Shown here: positions 7,412 to 15,734 of the stretch, in pieces
Layout of the letters: each line of letters starts with the position of its first letter
Position numbering within the stretch: position 1 is the stretch's first letter
Assembly: GCA_017546445.1 (NCBI GenBank)
Contig: JAFYWX010000008.1
Location: forward strand, 1-53,740
Direction of reading: 5' to 3'
DNA: 53,740 nucleotides
Source of the DNA: Akkermansia sp.
GTDB taxonomy: Bacteria > Verrucomicrobiota > Verrucomicrobiia > Verrucomicrobiales > Akkermansiaceae
Notes under the pieces: model-generated
What the model saw: the letters and a program-made list of their open reading frames with translations, nothing else
Told to the model about the DNA's origin: nothing
Databases searched by the model: none
Position numbers and translations under genes: made by a program

Positions 7412-8200
7412 ATGCAGAACCTGAAGGACACCCAGAACGAACTTGACACCCGCCAGATTTCCATTGACCGCGTGGGTGTGAGAGGCGTGCGTTTCCCCAT
7501 CATTGTCAGCGACAAGGAACAGCGCACCCAGTCGACTGTGGCCACGGTTGCCCTCATGGTGGATTTGCCGGAGAAATACAAGGGCACTCACATGAGCCGC
7601 TTTGTGGAGGCCCTTCATGAACACAAGCGCTATCTCGATGTGCGCACCGCTGTGCGCCTGCCGGATAAATTGCTGAGCAAGCTGCACGCCCAGCGCGCCC
7701 ACGTAGAAATCGAGTTCCCCTTCTTCCGCCTTAAAAAGGCGCCGGTTTCCGGCATGGAGGGCATGATGGACTACGATGTGCGCTTTGAAATTGATGCAGA
7801 GGAAGGCAAGCCCTCGCAGTTCACCCTTACCATCAAGGTACCTGTCACCACGCTTTGCCCCTGCTCCAAAGCCATGAGCAGCCATGGCGCCCACAACCAG
7901 CGCGGCATTGTCACCTACTCCGTACGTTTCTCCGGCAAGGCTGTGTGGATTGAGGACCTCATCGATTTGATTGAAGGCTGCGCCAGCTGCCAGGTATACA
8001 GCATCCTGAAGCGTCCGGATGAAAAATACGTGACGGACAAGGCTTACGAGAATCCGGTTTTTGTGGAGGATCTGGTGCGCAATGTGGCAGTAGCTACAGA
8101 GCATTACAATGCATTCAGCTGGTATAAGGTGGAGGCCGAGAACTTTGAATCCATCCACAACCACAGCGCCTACGCCATGGTAGAGCGCACACTGGGGTAA
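7412..8200 (+). CDS. folE2: GTP cyclohydrolase IB (FolE2)
   Basis: A 262-residue enzyme that converts GTP to 7,8-dihydroneopterin triphosphate, the first step of folate (and queuosine) synthesis. It is the metal-flexible alternative to FolE. Evidence: an N-terminal DRVGVRGVRFPI segment, HMSRFVE, the catalytic cysteine in TTLCPCSKAMS (C149), SSHGAHNQRG with the metal-binding histidine, and a C-terminal VEAENFESIHNHSAYA. Its length is typical. It lies 27 bp after a terminator; I could not find a clear promoter. The downstream lipoprotein gene starts 17 bp after it and may be cotranscribed. Confidence 0.95.
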   Translation: MQNLKDTQNELDTRQISIDRVGVRGVRFPIIVSDKEQRTQSTVATVALMVDLPEKYKGTHMSRFVEALHEHKRYLDVRTAVRLPDKLLSKLHAQRAHVEIEFPFFRLKKAPVSGMEGMMDYDVRFEIDAEEGKPSQFTLTIKVPVTTLCPCSKAMSSHGAHNQRGIVTYSVRFSGKAVWIEDLIDLIEGCASCQVYSILKRPDEKYVTDKAYENPVFVEDLVRNVAVATEHYNAFSWYKVEAENFESIHNHSAYAMVERTLG

Positions 8201-8217
8201 GCCCTACCCATACTGCT

Positions 8218-9189
8218 ATGAAAAAGGTTCTGCCTTTGGCCGCTGCGCTGTTGCTGGCATGCTGCCAGCAGACGCCTTATCCCGGAAATCCGGAATACAA
8301 GGAATACACGAAGAGCGACCTGGCGTTTCTGCAATTAGGCACCCGGAGCGCCGCCACGGGAGAAGTGCATTGCCGTTTTGAAACGACGCAGGCTGGTGAA
8401 GAAGAGACGCAGCGTTACCCCCTTACGGCAGAGGAACTCGTCTTGCTCAAGAATTGTTTATCCAAGGTTACCCCTGCTCCGCGTTCGACCCCCGAAGCCC
8501 TGAGCTGCCGTTGGAAAACTGCGAGCATTGAGATTCGACTGCTCACCATCAATGGCCGCACACTGTGCGCCATAAGCCCGAATACCATCTGCAGCTATTC
8601 CGATTCACTGAGCCGCGGCAATACACTGCTCTGCCTGCCTGATACGGAAATGGGAGTGCTGAGAGCCCTGCCCACCGTGCAGATGGCAAAGGAAACAGCA
8701 GAGGCTGCAAGGCGCTATGTACAGCACTACAGGCTCCGCACTGAAAGAGCTGCAGAGCTCCGCGCCGCAGCCGAACAGGCCGCATCAGCAGAAGTAGAGC
8801 TGAAATTGGATGAGCACAAGGAAAGGCTCACCCTGGAAGAGGAAGAATTCCAGCAATTGAAGGACATACTGGCCCAGGCAGAGCCGCTTCCACCCATGAC
8901 CCGTGCGGCCTGGAATACGCCCGAAAACCATAGCATGCCCCTTCCCCCGCTGGTGGTGCGCAAAGCGCTCCATCTGCTGGATGCTGAGGGCAAAATCATT
9001 ACCAGCATCCCGCTGGATTATTCCTATTTCGCCGCAAAATCCGATATCGCCACCTTCACCAGAAGCGAGGGTCAAGGTGAAACTGCCGCCTTGCCGGATG
9101 AATCATTGACCACATTCCTGCAGCTGCCTGTACACGCCAAGGCTCAGGACAAGGAAGCGGAGCTTCGAGACGCTCAGTTGCGCGATTGA
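8218..9189 (+). CDS. Lipoprotein of unknown function with two related halves
   Basis: A 323-residue protein with a lipoprotein signal (hydrophobic residues 4-14, lipobox LLAC with Cys 15), so it should be anchored to a membrane. The mature part seems to hold two copies of one module. Copy 1 has LTAEELVLLKNCLSKVTPAP, then LLTINGRTLCAIS and CLPDTEMGVLRALP. Copy 2 has LTLEEEEFQQLKDILAQAEP, then LHLLDAEGKIITSIP and ALPDESLTTFLQLP. They are joined by an Ala/Glu-rich helix (about residues 160-205). I recognise no family. Its 3' end overlaps the convergent zinc-ribbon gene by 16 bp. Confidence 0.7.
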   Translation: MKKVLPLAAALLLACCQQTPYPGNPEYKEYTKSDLAFLQLGTRSAATGEVHCRFETTQAGEEETQRYPLTAEELVLLKNCLSKVTPAPRSTPEALSCRWKTASIEIRLLTINGRTLCAISPNTICSYSDSLSRGNTLLCLPDTEMGVLRALPTVQMAKETAEAARRYVQHYRLRTERAAELRAAAEQAASAEVELKLDEHKERLTLEEEEFQQLKDILAQAEPLPPMTRAAWNTPENHSMPLPPLVVRKALHLLDAEGKIITSIPLDYSYFAAKSDIATFTRSEGQGETAALPDESLTTFLQLPVHAKAQDKEAELRDAQLRD

Positions 9190-9389
9190 CAGTGCGGGCA
9201 GGTTCCCTCTGCATCACGACGCAGGAAGCGGAAACCACAGATACGGCACGTTAAATGCGTGCGGGATTTGCGTATACGGCGGAACTTCGCCACCATTTTC
9301 ACCGGCACATAGATACAAATAGTCAGCAGCAGCCCCAGATACACCAGCAGAGCAAAGAAATCTGACGGAGGCATGGGTGAAAAACTCAC
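9174..9389 (-). CDS. Small membrane protein with a C-terminal zinc ribbon
   Basis: A 71-residue protein. Residues 10-33 form one membrane helix, then a basic stretch (KFRRIRKSRTH), then a four-cysteine zinc ribbon: CRIC near residue 48 and CPHC near residue 65. The tail is probably cytoplasmic (positive-inside). The function is unknown. It is the last gene of the leftward serS-exbB-exbD operon, and overlaps the previous gene by 4 bp (ATGA), which suggests coupled translation. It also overlaps the convergent lipoprotein gene by 16 bp. Confidence 0.65.
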   Translation of the reverse strand: MSFSPMPPSDFFALLVYLGLLLTICIYVPVKMVAKFRRIRKSRTHLTCRICGFRFLRRDAEGTCPHCQSRN

Positions 9390-9853
9390 GGCTGCACCTC
9401 CTCTCCACTATTCTCTGGCTCAACGGGCGCAGGAGCAGTTTCTACGCTCTGACCAGGCGGCTCCGGATACGCCAGCAGTTCCTCAGCATTCAGCACAGAG
9501 GAATCAGGCGCGGCATCAAAAATCGGCATAGGAGGAGGAGGAAGAATAGACACAGGTCGCAGCAGCGGCATGGCAGCCGCCGCCATATCCTCCTGGTATT
9601 CCGGGTCTGCATGCAAGGGCAGATGCAGAGGAAGCGGGCTGGTACGACGCACCACAAAGTCCGTCAGACGGTCATTCTTGACCCCCACACGTCCCACACC
9701 CTTAGGCATTAGCCGCTTGGGCATTTCTACCGGAGCAAACCACAAACCTGCACCAACCGCAACCAAGGCCATCAGAAAGAAAAGCGGCAGACAGCCCGGC
9801 ATCGGGCGGCTGTGCATGGTATGATACAGGAGGCTGTGTTCCTTATCCTTCAT
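9386..9853 (-). CDS. Single-pass membrane protein with a proline-rich tail, linked to ExbB/ExbD
   Basis: A 155-residue protein with a short N-terminal cytoplasmic region, one membrane helix (about residues 20-40), and a long extracytoplasmic tail rich in Pro, Glu and Ala (VSILPPPPMPIFDAAP, then a Pro/Glu-rich end). It lies 8 bp downstream of exbD in the same operon. One helix followed by a Pro-rich periplasmic arm is the layout of TonB, but I see no TonB C-terminal domain, so I call it only a possible partner of the ExbBD-like pair. No family is recognised. Confidence 0.6.
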   Translation of the reverse strand: MKDKEHSLLYHTMHSRPMPGCLPLFFLMALVAVGAGLWFAPVEMPKRLMPKGVGRVGVKNDRLTDFVVRRTSPLPLHLPLHADPEYQEDMAAAAMPLLRPVSILPPPPMPIFDAAPDSSVLNAEELLAYPEPPGQSVETAPAPVEPENSGEEVQP

Positions 9854-9861
9854 CGCTCAGC

Positions 9862-10290
9862 TTATTCAATAGCGGGCACGGCAGCATAGCTGCATGTGTA
9901 GCCGCGGGAAAGAATCATATCTGTAAGCCGCATCGAAACGCCGGAGGACACAGCCTTATCCAGCACCAGAATAACGGAAACACGAGAAGGATGAGCATCC
10001 TTCCATTCATCCAGATATTTCTCAAAACCTTCGTAACCACCGCGCACCAGTTCGGAGCCCACATAAATACGGGGAGAATCACCGGGTGCCACAGAAACAA
10101 TGTGCGCATAATCGCGGTTGTATGACCCCATTACAAAGTGAGATTCCTGCGACTGGACGGTGTACCCGTAGTGCGGGCCTAAATGATTGGAAAGCAGCAC
10201 GCAGACGCAGAGAACCAGGAACAGATTCACCGCAGCCACCACCAGAACGGGGAAGCCTCCTTCCTTTAGCGTGGAACGAACGCGGCGCAT
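9862..10290 (-). CDS. exbD: ExbD/TolR-family protein, divergent
   Basis: A 142-residue protein with one N-terminal membrane helix (about residues 13-35) and a periplasmic domain (RIYVGSELV, FEKYLDEWKDAHPSRVSVILVLDKAVSSGVSM, a C-terminal helix), as in ExbD/TolR. These proteins work with ExbB/TolQ to turn the proton gradient into motion of a periplasmic arm. By eye alignment with E. coli ExbD, the essential membrane aspartate (D25, in PFIDVMLV) corresponds to Asn 22 here (AAVNLFLV). This is unusual and is discussed under findings. It starts 21 bp after exbB in the serS-led operon. Confidence 0.7.
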   Translation of the reverse strand: MRRVRSTLKEGGFPVLVVAAVNLFLVLCVCVLLSNHLGPHYGYTVQSQESHFVMGSYNRDYAHIVSVAPGDSPRIYVGSELVRGGYEGFEKYLDEWKDAHPSRVSVILVLDKAVSSGVSMRLTDMILSRGYTCSYAAVPAIE

Positions 10291-10311
10291 AAATGGCTTT
10301 CTGAATAGTGA

Positions 10312-11013
10312 TTAAGACTTCTGTTCCTCATCCTCCGGGGTCTCCTGCACCTTGCAGCAGGGAGCAACGGGGGCGTCCACGGTGGCTTTCTTTGCCAGAG
10401 CCTCATCGCGGGCATCGGCAATGATATGCACGCATTCCAGGCCTGCACGCTCCACATTGTTAATGAGTTTGCGGGCACGAGAGGCCAGATACATGTAGAA
10501 AAGATAGGCAGGAATAGCAAGCGCAATACCGGCAGCAGAAAGCAGCAGAGCCTGCTGCAGCGTAGCGGCCACCACCGGAGCAGTGGCAGCACCATCTGTC
10601 ACGCCCGGCTGCTCATAGAAACTCACCAGGGCCAGCAGAGTACCCAGCACACCGAGCAGCGGCATCACCGTGGCACATACCAGCAGCACGCGCACATTGC
10701 GCTCAATGCGGTAAACCTCCACCTCGCTGGCTTCCAGCGCAATCTCGCGCAGCTCCTGACGGCTCAGGCGCGGGCGGCTCAGCACGGCCTCCACCACGCG
10801 GGCCATGGGGCCGGGCAGCTGCCGGGCCTCATGCAGACACTCATCATACTGTCCGGAACGCAGCAGCGCAGAAAGGCCGCGCAGGAACTCGCCGGAGTTG
10901 ATATTGATGCGGTGGAAATAGAACAAACGCTCAGTCAGCACGGCAAGTGCCAGAGTGGCAAAGAAGAGAATGAGCCAGAACATGGGGCCCATGGCAACAA
11001 TCATTTCACGCAT
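10312..11013 (-). CDS. exbB: MotA/TolQ/ExbB proton-channel family protein
   Basis: A 233-residue protein with three membrane helices (about residues 10-30, 108-133 and 150-175) and a cytoplasmic loop between the first two, the usual ExbB layout. The signature LLGVLGTLLALV (with conserved Thr 125) and AGIALAIPAYLFYMYLASRA are present. At the position of E. coli ExbB Glu 176 there appears to be a Gln (QQALLLSAAG, Q154), and Ser replaces Thr 181. The C-terminal tail is rich in Cys and Glu. With ExbD it would form an inner-membrane energy-coupling complex. It lies 75 bp downstream of serS and is separated from it by a hairpin. Confidence 0.85.
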   Translation of the reverse strand: MREMIVAMGPMFWLILFFATLALAVLTERLFYFHRININSGEFLRGLSALLRSGQYDECLHEARQLPGPMARVVEAVLSRPRLSRQELREIALEASEVEVYRIERNVRVLLVCATVMPLLGVLGTLLALVSFYEQPGVTDGAATAPVVAATLQQALLLSAAGIALAIPAYLFYMYLASRARKLINNVERAGLECVHIIADARDEALAKKATVDAPVAPCCKVQETPEDEEQKS

Positions 11014-11050
11014 AAGTCTGTTTCAGGTGGTAAGTGGTGGAGGAGTTGTG

Positions 11051-11080
11051 TGCCCCGGCCCTCTGCAGAGAGCCGGGGCA
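11051..11080 (-). terminator. Hairpin between serS and exbB, possible attenuator or weak terminator
   Basis: Nine-bp stem TGCCCCGGC / GCCGGGGCA around the self-complementary CTCTGCAGAG. No T tract follows on the minus strand, so it may only reduce transcription from serS into exbB, or stabilise the RNA. Confidence 0.45.
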
Positions 11081-11088
11081 TTGTAAAA

Positions 11089-12372
11089 TCAAGCCTTCGG
11101 GGCAATGACCTCTGCGCCGAAATACGGCACAAGTGCCGCGGGGATGCGGACGGAGCCATCCGGCTGCTGGCACTGCTCCAGCAGGGCCACGAAGAGACGC
11201 GGCAGAGCCGTACCGGAACCGTTCAGCGTGTAGGGGGTGCGAATCTTGCCCTCAGCATCCTTGTAGCGGAGCTTCATGCGGCGGGCCTGGTAATCCGTGA
11301 AGCAGGAGCAGCTGGAAACCTCCAGATACTTGCCCTGACCGGGAGCCCACACTTCGATATCGTAAGTCTTGGCGGAGGAGAAACCTACGTCACCCGTGCA
11401 AAGCTCAATGACGCGGTAGTGCAGCCCCAGCTTCTGCAGAATGCACTCGGCGTGGCTGGTCAGCTTCTCCAGCTCAGCGAAACCTTCTTCGGGGCGGCAG
11501 ATTTCCACCAGCTCCACCTTGTCGAACTGGTGCACACGAATCATACCCTTGTTCTCACGACCGGCGGAACCGGCTTCGCGGCGGAAACAGGGGGTGTAAG
11601 CCGTCATCTTGATGGGGAGATCGGAATCCTTGAAAATCTGGTCGCGGCACAGGTTGGTCACGGGCACCTCAGCGGTGGGCACCAGGAACATGCTGTTTTC
11701 TTCCAGGCCATACATATCTTCCTCGAACTTGGGCAGCTGGCCAGTGCCGTACATGCACTCGCGCTTCACGATGAAGGGAACGCCCACTTCCTCGTAGCCG
11801 TTCTCGCCGGTCTGCGTATCGAGCAGGAAATTGATGAGGGCGCGCTCCAGGCGAGCCCCCAGCCCGCGGTACACAATGAAACCGGAGCCGGAAATGCGGG
11901 CGGAATCCTCGAAATTGAGCAAACCCAGGCTGGTACCCAGTTCCACATGGTCCTTGGGCTCAGCAATATCAGGCTTGGAGCCCCACACGCGCAGCTCGGG
12001 GTTGGCGGATTCGTCCTCGCCCACGGGAGCACCGTCATGCGGCATGTTGGGGATAGAAAGCAGCAGAGCTTCCTGCTCCTCTGCAGCAGCGGAGGCCACG
12101 GCGTCGAGTTCCTTGATACGGTCGCCCACTTCGCCCATGCGCTTCTTCAGCTCCTCGGCCTCCTCGCGGCGGCCTTCCTTCATCATCTGCCCAATCAGCT
12201 TGGATGAACTGTTACGCTCCTGAGAAAGAGCCTGCTTTTCCGTCTCGGCGCTGCGGCGCTTCACGTCACACTCAAGCACCTTATCCACAAGCATCCAGTG
12301 GTCACCACCACGCAGACGCACTCGTTCCTTCACATATTCGGGATTTTCCCTGACAACACGGATATCTAGCAT
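11089..12372 (-). CDS. serS: Seryl-tRNA synthetase
   Basis: A 427-residue class II synthetase that charges tRNA-Ser (and tRNA-Sec) in the cytoplasm. It begins MLDIRVVRENPEYVKERV, followed by the long antiparallel coiled-coil arm (about residues 30-105) that grips tRNA. The catalytic core has TAEVPVTNL (serine pocket), motif 2 in TPCFRREAGSAGRENKGMIR, EVSSCSCFTDYQARRM and motif 3 in YTLNGSGTALPRL. Its length is typical. The ATG lies about 9 bp after the -10 box of its promoter, so the mRNA has almost no leader. It is the first gene of an apparent operon with exbB, exbD and two small membrane genes. Confidence 0.97.
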   Translation of the reverse strand: MLDIRVVRENPEYVKERVRLRGGDHWMLVDKVLECDVKRRSAETEKQALSQERNSSSKLIGQMMKEGRREEAEELKKRMGEVGDRIKELDAVASAAAEEQEALLLSIPNMPHDGAPVGEDESANPELRVWGSKPDIAEPKDHVELGTSLGLLNFEDSARISGSGFIVYRGLGARLERALINFLLDTQTGENGYEEVGVPFIVKRECMYGTGQLPKFEEDMYGLEENSMFLVPTAEVPVTNLCRDQIFKDSDLPIKMTAYTPCFRREAGSAGRENKGMIRVHQFDKVELVEICRPEEGFAELEKLTSHAECILQKLGLHYRVIELCTGDVGFSSAKTYDIEVWAPGQGKYLEVSSCSCFTDYQARRMKLRYKDAEGKIRTPYTLNGSGTALPRLFVALLEQCQQPDGSVRIPAALVPYFGAEVIAPKA

Positions 12373-12381
12373 AACACGCTT

Positions 12382-12409
12382 ATTCTATACCAATGCACCC
12401 CAGATTCAA
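12382..12409 (-). promoter_or_regulatory. Promoter of serS, near-leaderless
   Basis: Minus strand: TTGAAT (12404-12409), 16-bp spacer, TAGAAT (12382-12387), then 9 bp to the ATG. Confidence 0.55.
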
Positions 12410-12502
12410 GCCAAAACTGTGCCTTGTGCCGCCAGGCAGGTACTTTTTGTGCTCTTTCAGCCATCTTTCCCACTACGCGCGCATAACTGCCGCAACTGAG
12501 AC

Positions 12503-12531
12503 TTGCCAAGGAAAGTCACGCGCGCTATAAT
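12503..12531 (+). promoter_or_regulatory. Promoter of the phosphohexomutase gene
   Basis: TTGCCA (12503-12508), 17-bp spacer, perfect TATAAT (12526-12531). The -10 box is flanked on both sides by GCGCGC, forming an 18-bp palindrome-like block (12520-12537) that could be a regulator site. The ATG is 11 bp after the -10. Confidence 0.6.
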
Positions 12532-12542
12532 GCGCGCCAAGT

Positions 12543-14486
12543 ATGAATGCAACTATTATTGATGCACTGAAGCAGGCCGTGGCTGATGGCAAGCTGCTGG
12601 AGTCCTCCCTGGAGAACATTGAGCTGCTGACCGGCGGCACCCAGGACCCGGTGGTTCCCGCCGCCATTGAACAGCTGGTGGAAGCCGGCGAATGGGCCGA
12701 AATCAACAACCGTTTCTACAAGACACTGGCCTTCGGTACCGGAGGTCTGCGTGGCCGCACCATCGGCACGGTGGTGACCATCGCTGAGCAGGGCCAGGGT
12801 GGTGTGAATGGCCGCCCGGAATTCCCCTGCGTGGGCACGGCCAGCATGAACTATTTCAACGTGGGCCGCGCCATGCGTGGTCTCATCACCTATGTGCGCC
12901 GCTTCGTGGAAGCCGAGGGTACCGGCCGCAAGCCGATGATTGTGGTAGGCCACGACACGCGCCACTTCTCCCGCGATTTCGCAGAGTACTGCGCTAAGAT
13001 TGCCACCGATCTGGGCTGCGACTGCGCCCTGTTCGACGGCCCCTGCTCTACCCCGGAAGTTTCCTTCGCCATCCGCGAGCTGAATGCTGACACCGGCGTG
13101 GTGCTTACCGCCTCCCACAACCCGGCTCACGACAACGGCTTCAAGGCCTATTTCAACGACGGCGCCCAGCTTATCGCCCCGCACGACAAGGCTGTGATTG
13201 CCGAGGTGAACGCCCTGAACAGCGACACCTACGAACCGCTCCCCGCCGACCAGCAGGGTTCCCTGCGTATTCTGGGTGCCGAGTTCGACGCCATCTACAT
13301 CGAGAAACTCAAGGGCATCGTGCTGCGTCCGGATGTATTCGCCAAGGCCTCTGCCAAGGTGGTGTACACCAACCTGCACGGCACTGGCGGCCGCTGCATC
13401 GTTCCCATCCTGAAGCAGGTGGGTTGCAATGTGAGCACCGTGGCTGAGCAGGACACGCTGGACGGCCGATTCCCCACTGTAGCCAGCCCGAACCCGGAAA
13501 ACGCCCCGGCTCTGGATATGGCCATCGCCCAGGCAGATGCCGAGCAGGCCGACCTGGTTATCGCCACCGACCCCGACAGCGACCGCATGGGCATCGCCGT
13601 GCGCGACACCGCCACAGGCAAGATGCAGCTGCTCACCGGCAACCAGATTGGCTCTCTGCTGGCCTGGTACCGCTGCATGAGCGCCATCGAGCTGGGCATC
13701 ATCACCCCGGAGAACATTGACCACGCCGTGATGGTGAAGACCTTTGTGACCAGCCCGCTGCAGGATGCCATCGCTTCCTCCTTCGGCATTGCCACGGTGA
13801 ACGTGCTCACCGGCTTCAAGTACATTGCCGCCAAGCTGGGCAAATACGAGCAGGCTATCCCCGCCGAGCTGCGCCAGAATTACCGCTCCATGACCGAGGC
13901 CGAAACCCGCGCCCTGCGCCTGGAGCACAGCAAGTACTTCATCTTCGGCGGCGAGGAAAGCTACGGCTACCTGGCCCAGGATTTCGTGCGCGACAAGGAC
14001 GCCAACGCCGCAGCCCTCTGCCTGGCTGAGATGAACGCCTACCTCGCCTCCAAGGGCATCGGCCTGCTGGAGTGTCTGAACAATATCTACTCCGAACTCG
14101 GTTTCTACAAGGAACTGGGCAAGAGCATCGTGATGGAAGGTGCCGATGGTGCCGCCAAGATTGCAGCCCTGACCAAGAGCTACATCGAGAACCCTCCCGC
14201 AGAGATGGACGGCACGGCTGTGGCCGGGCTGCGTGATTTCTCCGCCGGCACCATGGTGGATGCCGAGGGCGACCCCATCCCCGCCGAGAAGATGCTCTTC
14301 ATCGACCTGGTGGACGGCCGCAGCTTCGCCGTGCGCCCCAGCGGCACGGAGCCCAAGATTAAGTACTACCTCTTTGCCCACGGCGCCGCCGGTGCTGAGC
14401 TCATCGCCGCCAAGGCTGAGGTGGAATGCAGCATCAGCAAGCTCTGGGCTGCCGTGGAGGCCGATGCCTACGCCCGCATGGCCTGA
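12543..14486 (+). CDS. Alpha-D-phosphohexomutase (phosphoglucomutase/phosphomannomutase)
   Basis: A 647-residue enzyme of the phosphoglucomutase family that moves phosphate between C1 and C6 of glucose or mannose, linking glycogen/maltodextrin breakdown (compare malQ) to glycolysis. All four family loops are visible: the phosphoserine loop TASHNPAHDNG (Ser 191), the Mg2+ loop ATDPDSDRMG, the sugar-binding GGEESYGY, and the phosphate-binding RPSGTEPKIKYY near the C-terminus. An N-terminal ATFGTGGLRGR-like block (AFGTGGLRGRTIG) also fits. It is longer than the 450-residue ManB/GlmM type, closer to the PgcA type. Sugar specificity is not resolved. It has a very strong GC bias at codon position 3, consistent with high expression. 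Confidence 0.93.
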   Translation: MNATIIDALKQAVADGKLLESSLENIELLTGGTQDPVVPAAIEQLVEAGEWAEINNRFYKTLAFGTGGLRGRTIGTVVTIAEQGQGGVNGRPEFPCVGTASMNYFNVGRAMRGLITYVRRFVEAEGTGRKPMIVVGHDTRHFSRDFAEYCAKIATDLGCDCALFDGPCSTPEVSFAIRELNADTGVVLTASHNPAHDNGFKAYFNDGAQLIAPHDKAVIAEVNALNSDTYEPLPADQQGSLRILGAEFDAIYIEKLKGIVLRPDVFAKASAKVVYTNLHGTGGRCIVPILKQVGCNVSTVAEQDTLDGRFPTVASPNPENAPALDMAIAQADAEQADLVIATDPDSDRMGIAVRDTATGKMQLLTGNQIGSLLAWYRCMSAIELGIITPENIDHAVMVKTFVTSPLQDAIASSFGIATVNVLTGFKYIAAKLGKYEQAIPAELRQNYRSMTEAETRALRLEHSKYFIFGGEESYGYLAQDFVRDKDANAAALCLAEMNAYLASKGIGLLECLNNIYSELGFYKELGKSIVMEGADGAAKIAALTKSYIENPPAEMDGTAVAGLRDFSAGTMVDAEGDPIPAEKMLFIDLVDGRSFAVRPSGTEPKIKYYLFAHGAAGAELIAAKAEVECSISKLWAAVEADAYARMA

Positions 14487-14515
14487 TAAAAAGCACCACA
14501 CTTATATATTATTGT

Positions 14516-14545
14516 CCCCGCAGGTTGCCCTGCGGGGGCTTTATT
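14516..14545 (+). terminator. Rho-independent terminator
   Basis: Nine-bp stem CCCCGCAGG / CCTGCGGGG (14516-14524, 14529-14537), TTGC loop, then GGCTTTATTATTTT. Confidence 0.85.
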
Positions 14546-14577
14546 ATTTTCCCAATTCATTAATCACAAATTGGAAC

Positions 14578-14607
14578 TTGACAACAAGCACAACGAAAAG
14601 TTAGTAT
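14578..14607 (+). promoter_or_regulatory. Promoter of the acyltransferase gene
   Basis: Consensus TTGACA (14578-14583), 18-bp spacer, TAGTAT (14602-14607). It lies 46 bp upstream of the ATG. Confidence 0.5.
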
Positions 14608-14653
14608 ACCGGACGTAAGCTGTTCTCCCTTCATCAAATAAGCATTTCAAGCA

Positions 14654-15640
14654 ATGAATAAATCAAGCGAGGACCAGGATACCAAGATTTGTCCACTCAT
14701 ATCAGGAACGCGAGGATTTCTGATGGGAATATTCATGTTTCTAATCATGCTCTTCCATAGCCATTTCGGGGTATTAGGAAAATGGGGACTTCCTATTTCC
14801 GTCTACGGACATTGGGGAGTGGATGCATTCCTGTTCATTTCCGGTTTTGGTTTATTTTACGCACTTCGCAGAAATACACCTCTGCAGATGAGGCAATTCT
14901 ATAAGCGCAGGCTTATCCGCATTCTGCCAGCGGCCATCATAGCAGGGTGTATACTCTATTGCCTGAACCTGGCAGATATATCCGGGTTGGTCGGACTTAA
15001 TCTGTGGTACATTCGTACTATTCTGATTCTGTATCTGATTGCCCCTTTTCTCTATAAACTCATTACCCAACTCAACGCTCTTCTTATTCTTCTAGCGGTA
15101 GTGGCAGTAAGCGCAGCAGGCCTGCTTGTATTCATTCCTTTGCTGAAAGGTACATCTTTTTTCTGCCAAACCACCATCTGCTGGACTCTCGCAAGACTTC
15201 CCGTATTCCTCATGGGGATGTACATAGCTCGTATGAACTTCAGTCTTCGGCAAATAATGAAGCCAGCCTATATACTCTTTTCACTTGTATGCATAGCGGC
15301 AGCTTTGTATCTCCACTATCTGCGTTTCATTCATCATTCTCTCAGTACATATCTTCATCTCTTCCCTTACCTTCTGATAGCATTCGGGATGCCGTTGATG
15401 ATAACCCTGCTTTCCCTCATGATCTCCAGGATTTCTTTCCGGACAGTTAATCACATATGGACCTTCATAGGAGCATGTTCACTGGAAGTATATTTGGTAC
15501 ATGAGGCTATTTTCAAAAAAGCCAGTGAACTGAATATATCCCCTGGCATCCGTTTTATAACGGCATACGGACTGGCTTTTATCTGCGCAGTTCTCCTAAA
15601 GTTTATTGCTGACAAATTAACCCCAGGTAAAAGGGCATAA
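14654..15640 (+). CDS. Membrane acyltransferase family 3 protein
   Basis: A 328-residue protein with about ten membrane helices. The N-terminus shows the acyltransferase-3 pattern: GTRGFLMG in the first helix, a His in IMLFHSHFG (the presumed catalytic residue), and then GHWGVDAFLFISGFGLFYAL, followed by a cytoplasmic basic loop RRLIRILP. Such enzymes O-acylate polysaccharides, lipids or peptidoglycan using acyl-CoA. The substrate is unknown. Base composition is plainly AT-richer than all neighbours, with many ATA, TTA and ATT codons, suggesting recent acquisition. It is a single gene between a terminator and the xpt promoter. Confidence 0.85.
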   Translation: MNKSSEDQDTKICPLISGTRGFLMGIFMFLIMLFHSHFGVLGKWGLPISVYGHWGVDAFLFISGFGLFYALRRNTPLQMRQFYKRRLIRILPAAIIAGCILYCLNLADISGLVGLNLWYIRTILILYLIAPFLYKLITQLNALLILLAVVAVSAAGLLVFIPLLKGTSFFCQTTICWTLARLPVFLMGMYIARMNFSLRQIMKPAYILFSLVCIAAALYLHYLRFIHHSLSTYLHLFPYLLIAFGMPLMITLLSLMISRISFRTVNHIWTFIGACSLEVYLVHEAIFKKASELNISPGIRFITAYGLAFICAVLLKFIADKLTPGKRA

Positions 15641-15677
15641 TTGTAATGCCGAGCCTTTTGTACGCTGTTGATTGTAC

Positions 15678-15706
15678 TTGCCCGAAGGGAAAAAAACTGC
15701 TATCCT
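15678..15706 (+). promoter_or_regulatory. Promoter of xpt
   Basis: TTGCCC (15678-15683), 17-bp spacer, TATCCT (15701-15706), 28 bp before the ATG. No purine riboswitch-like fold was recognised in the short leader. Confidence 0.45.
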
Positions 15707-15734
15707 CCCACATAACAACATACCATATTTTACC

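Noticed and set aside
12525..14501. Open frame of 658 codons on the minus strand
   Set aside because: Mirror of the phosphohexomutase gene. The strong GC bias at codon position 3 leaves the opposite frame open; the His/Gly-rich product has no motif.
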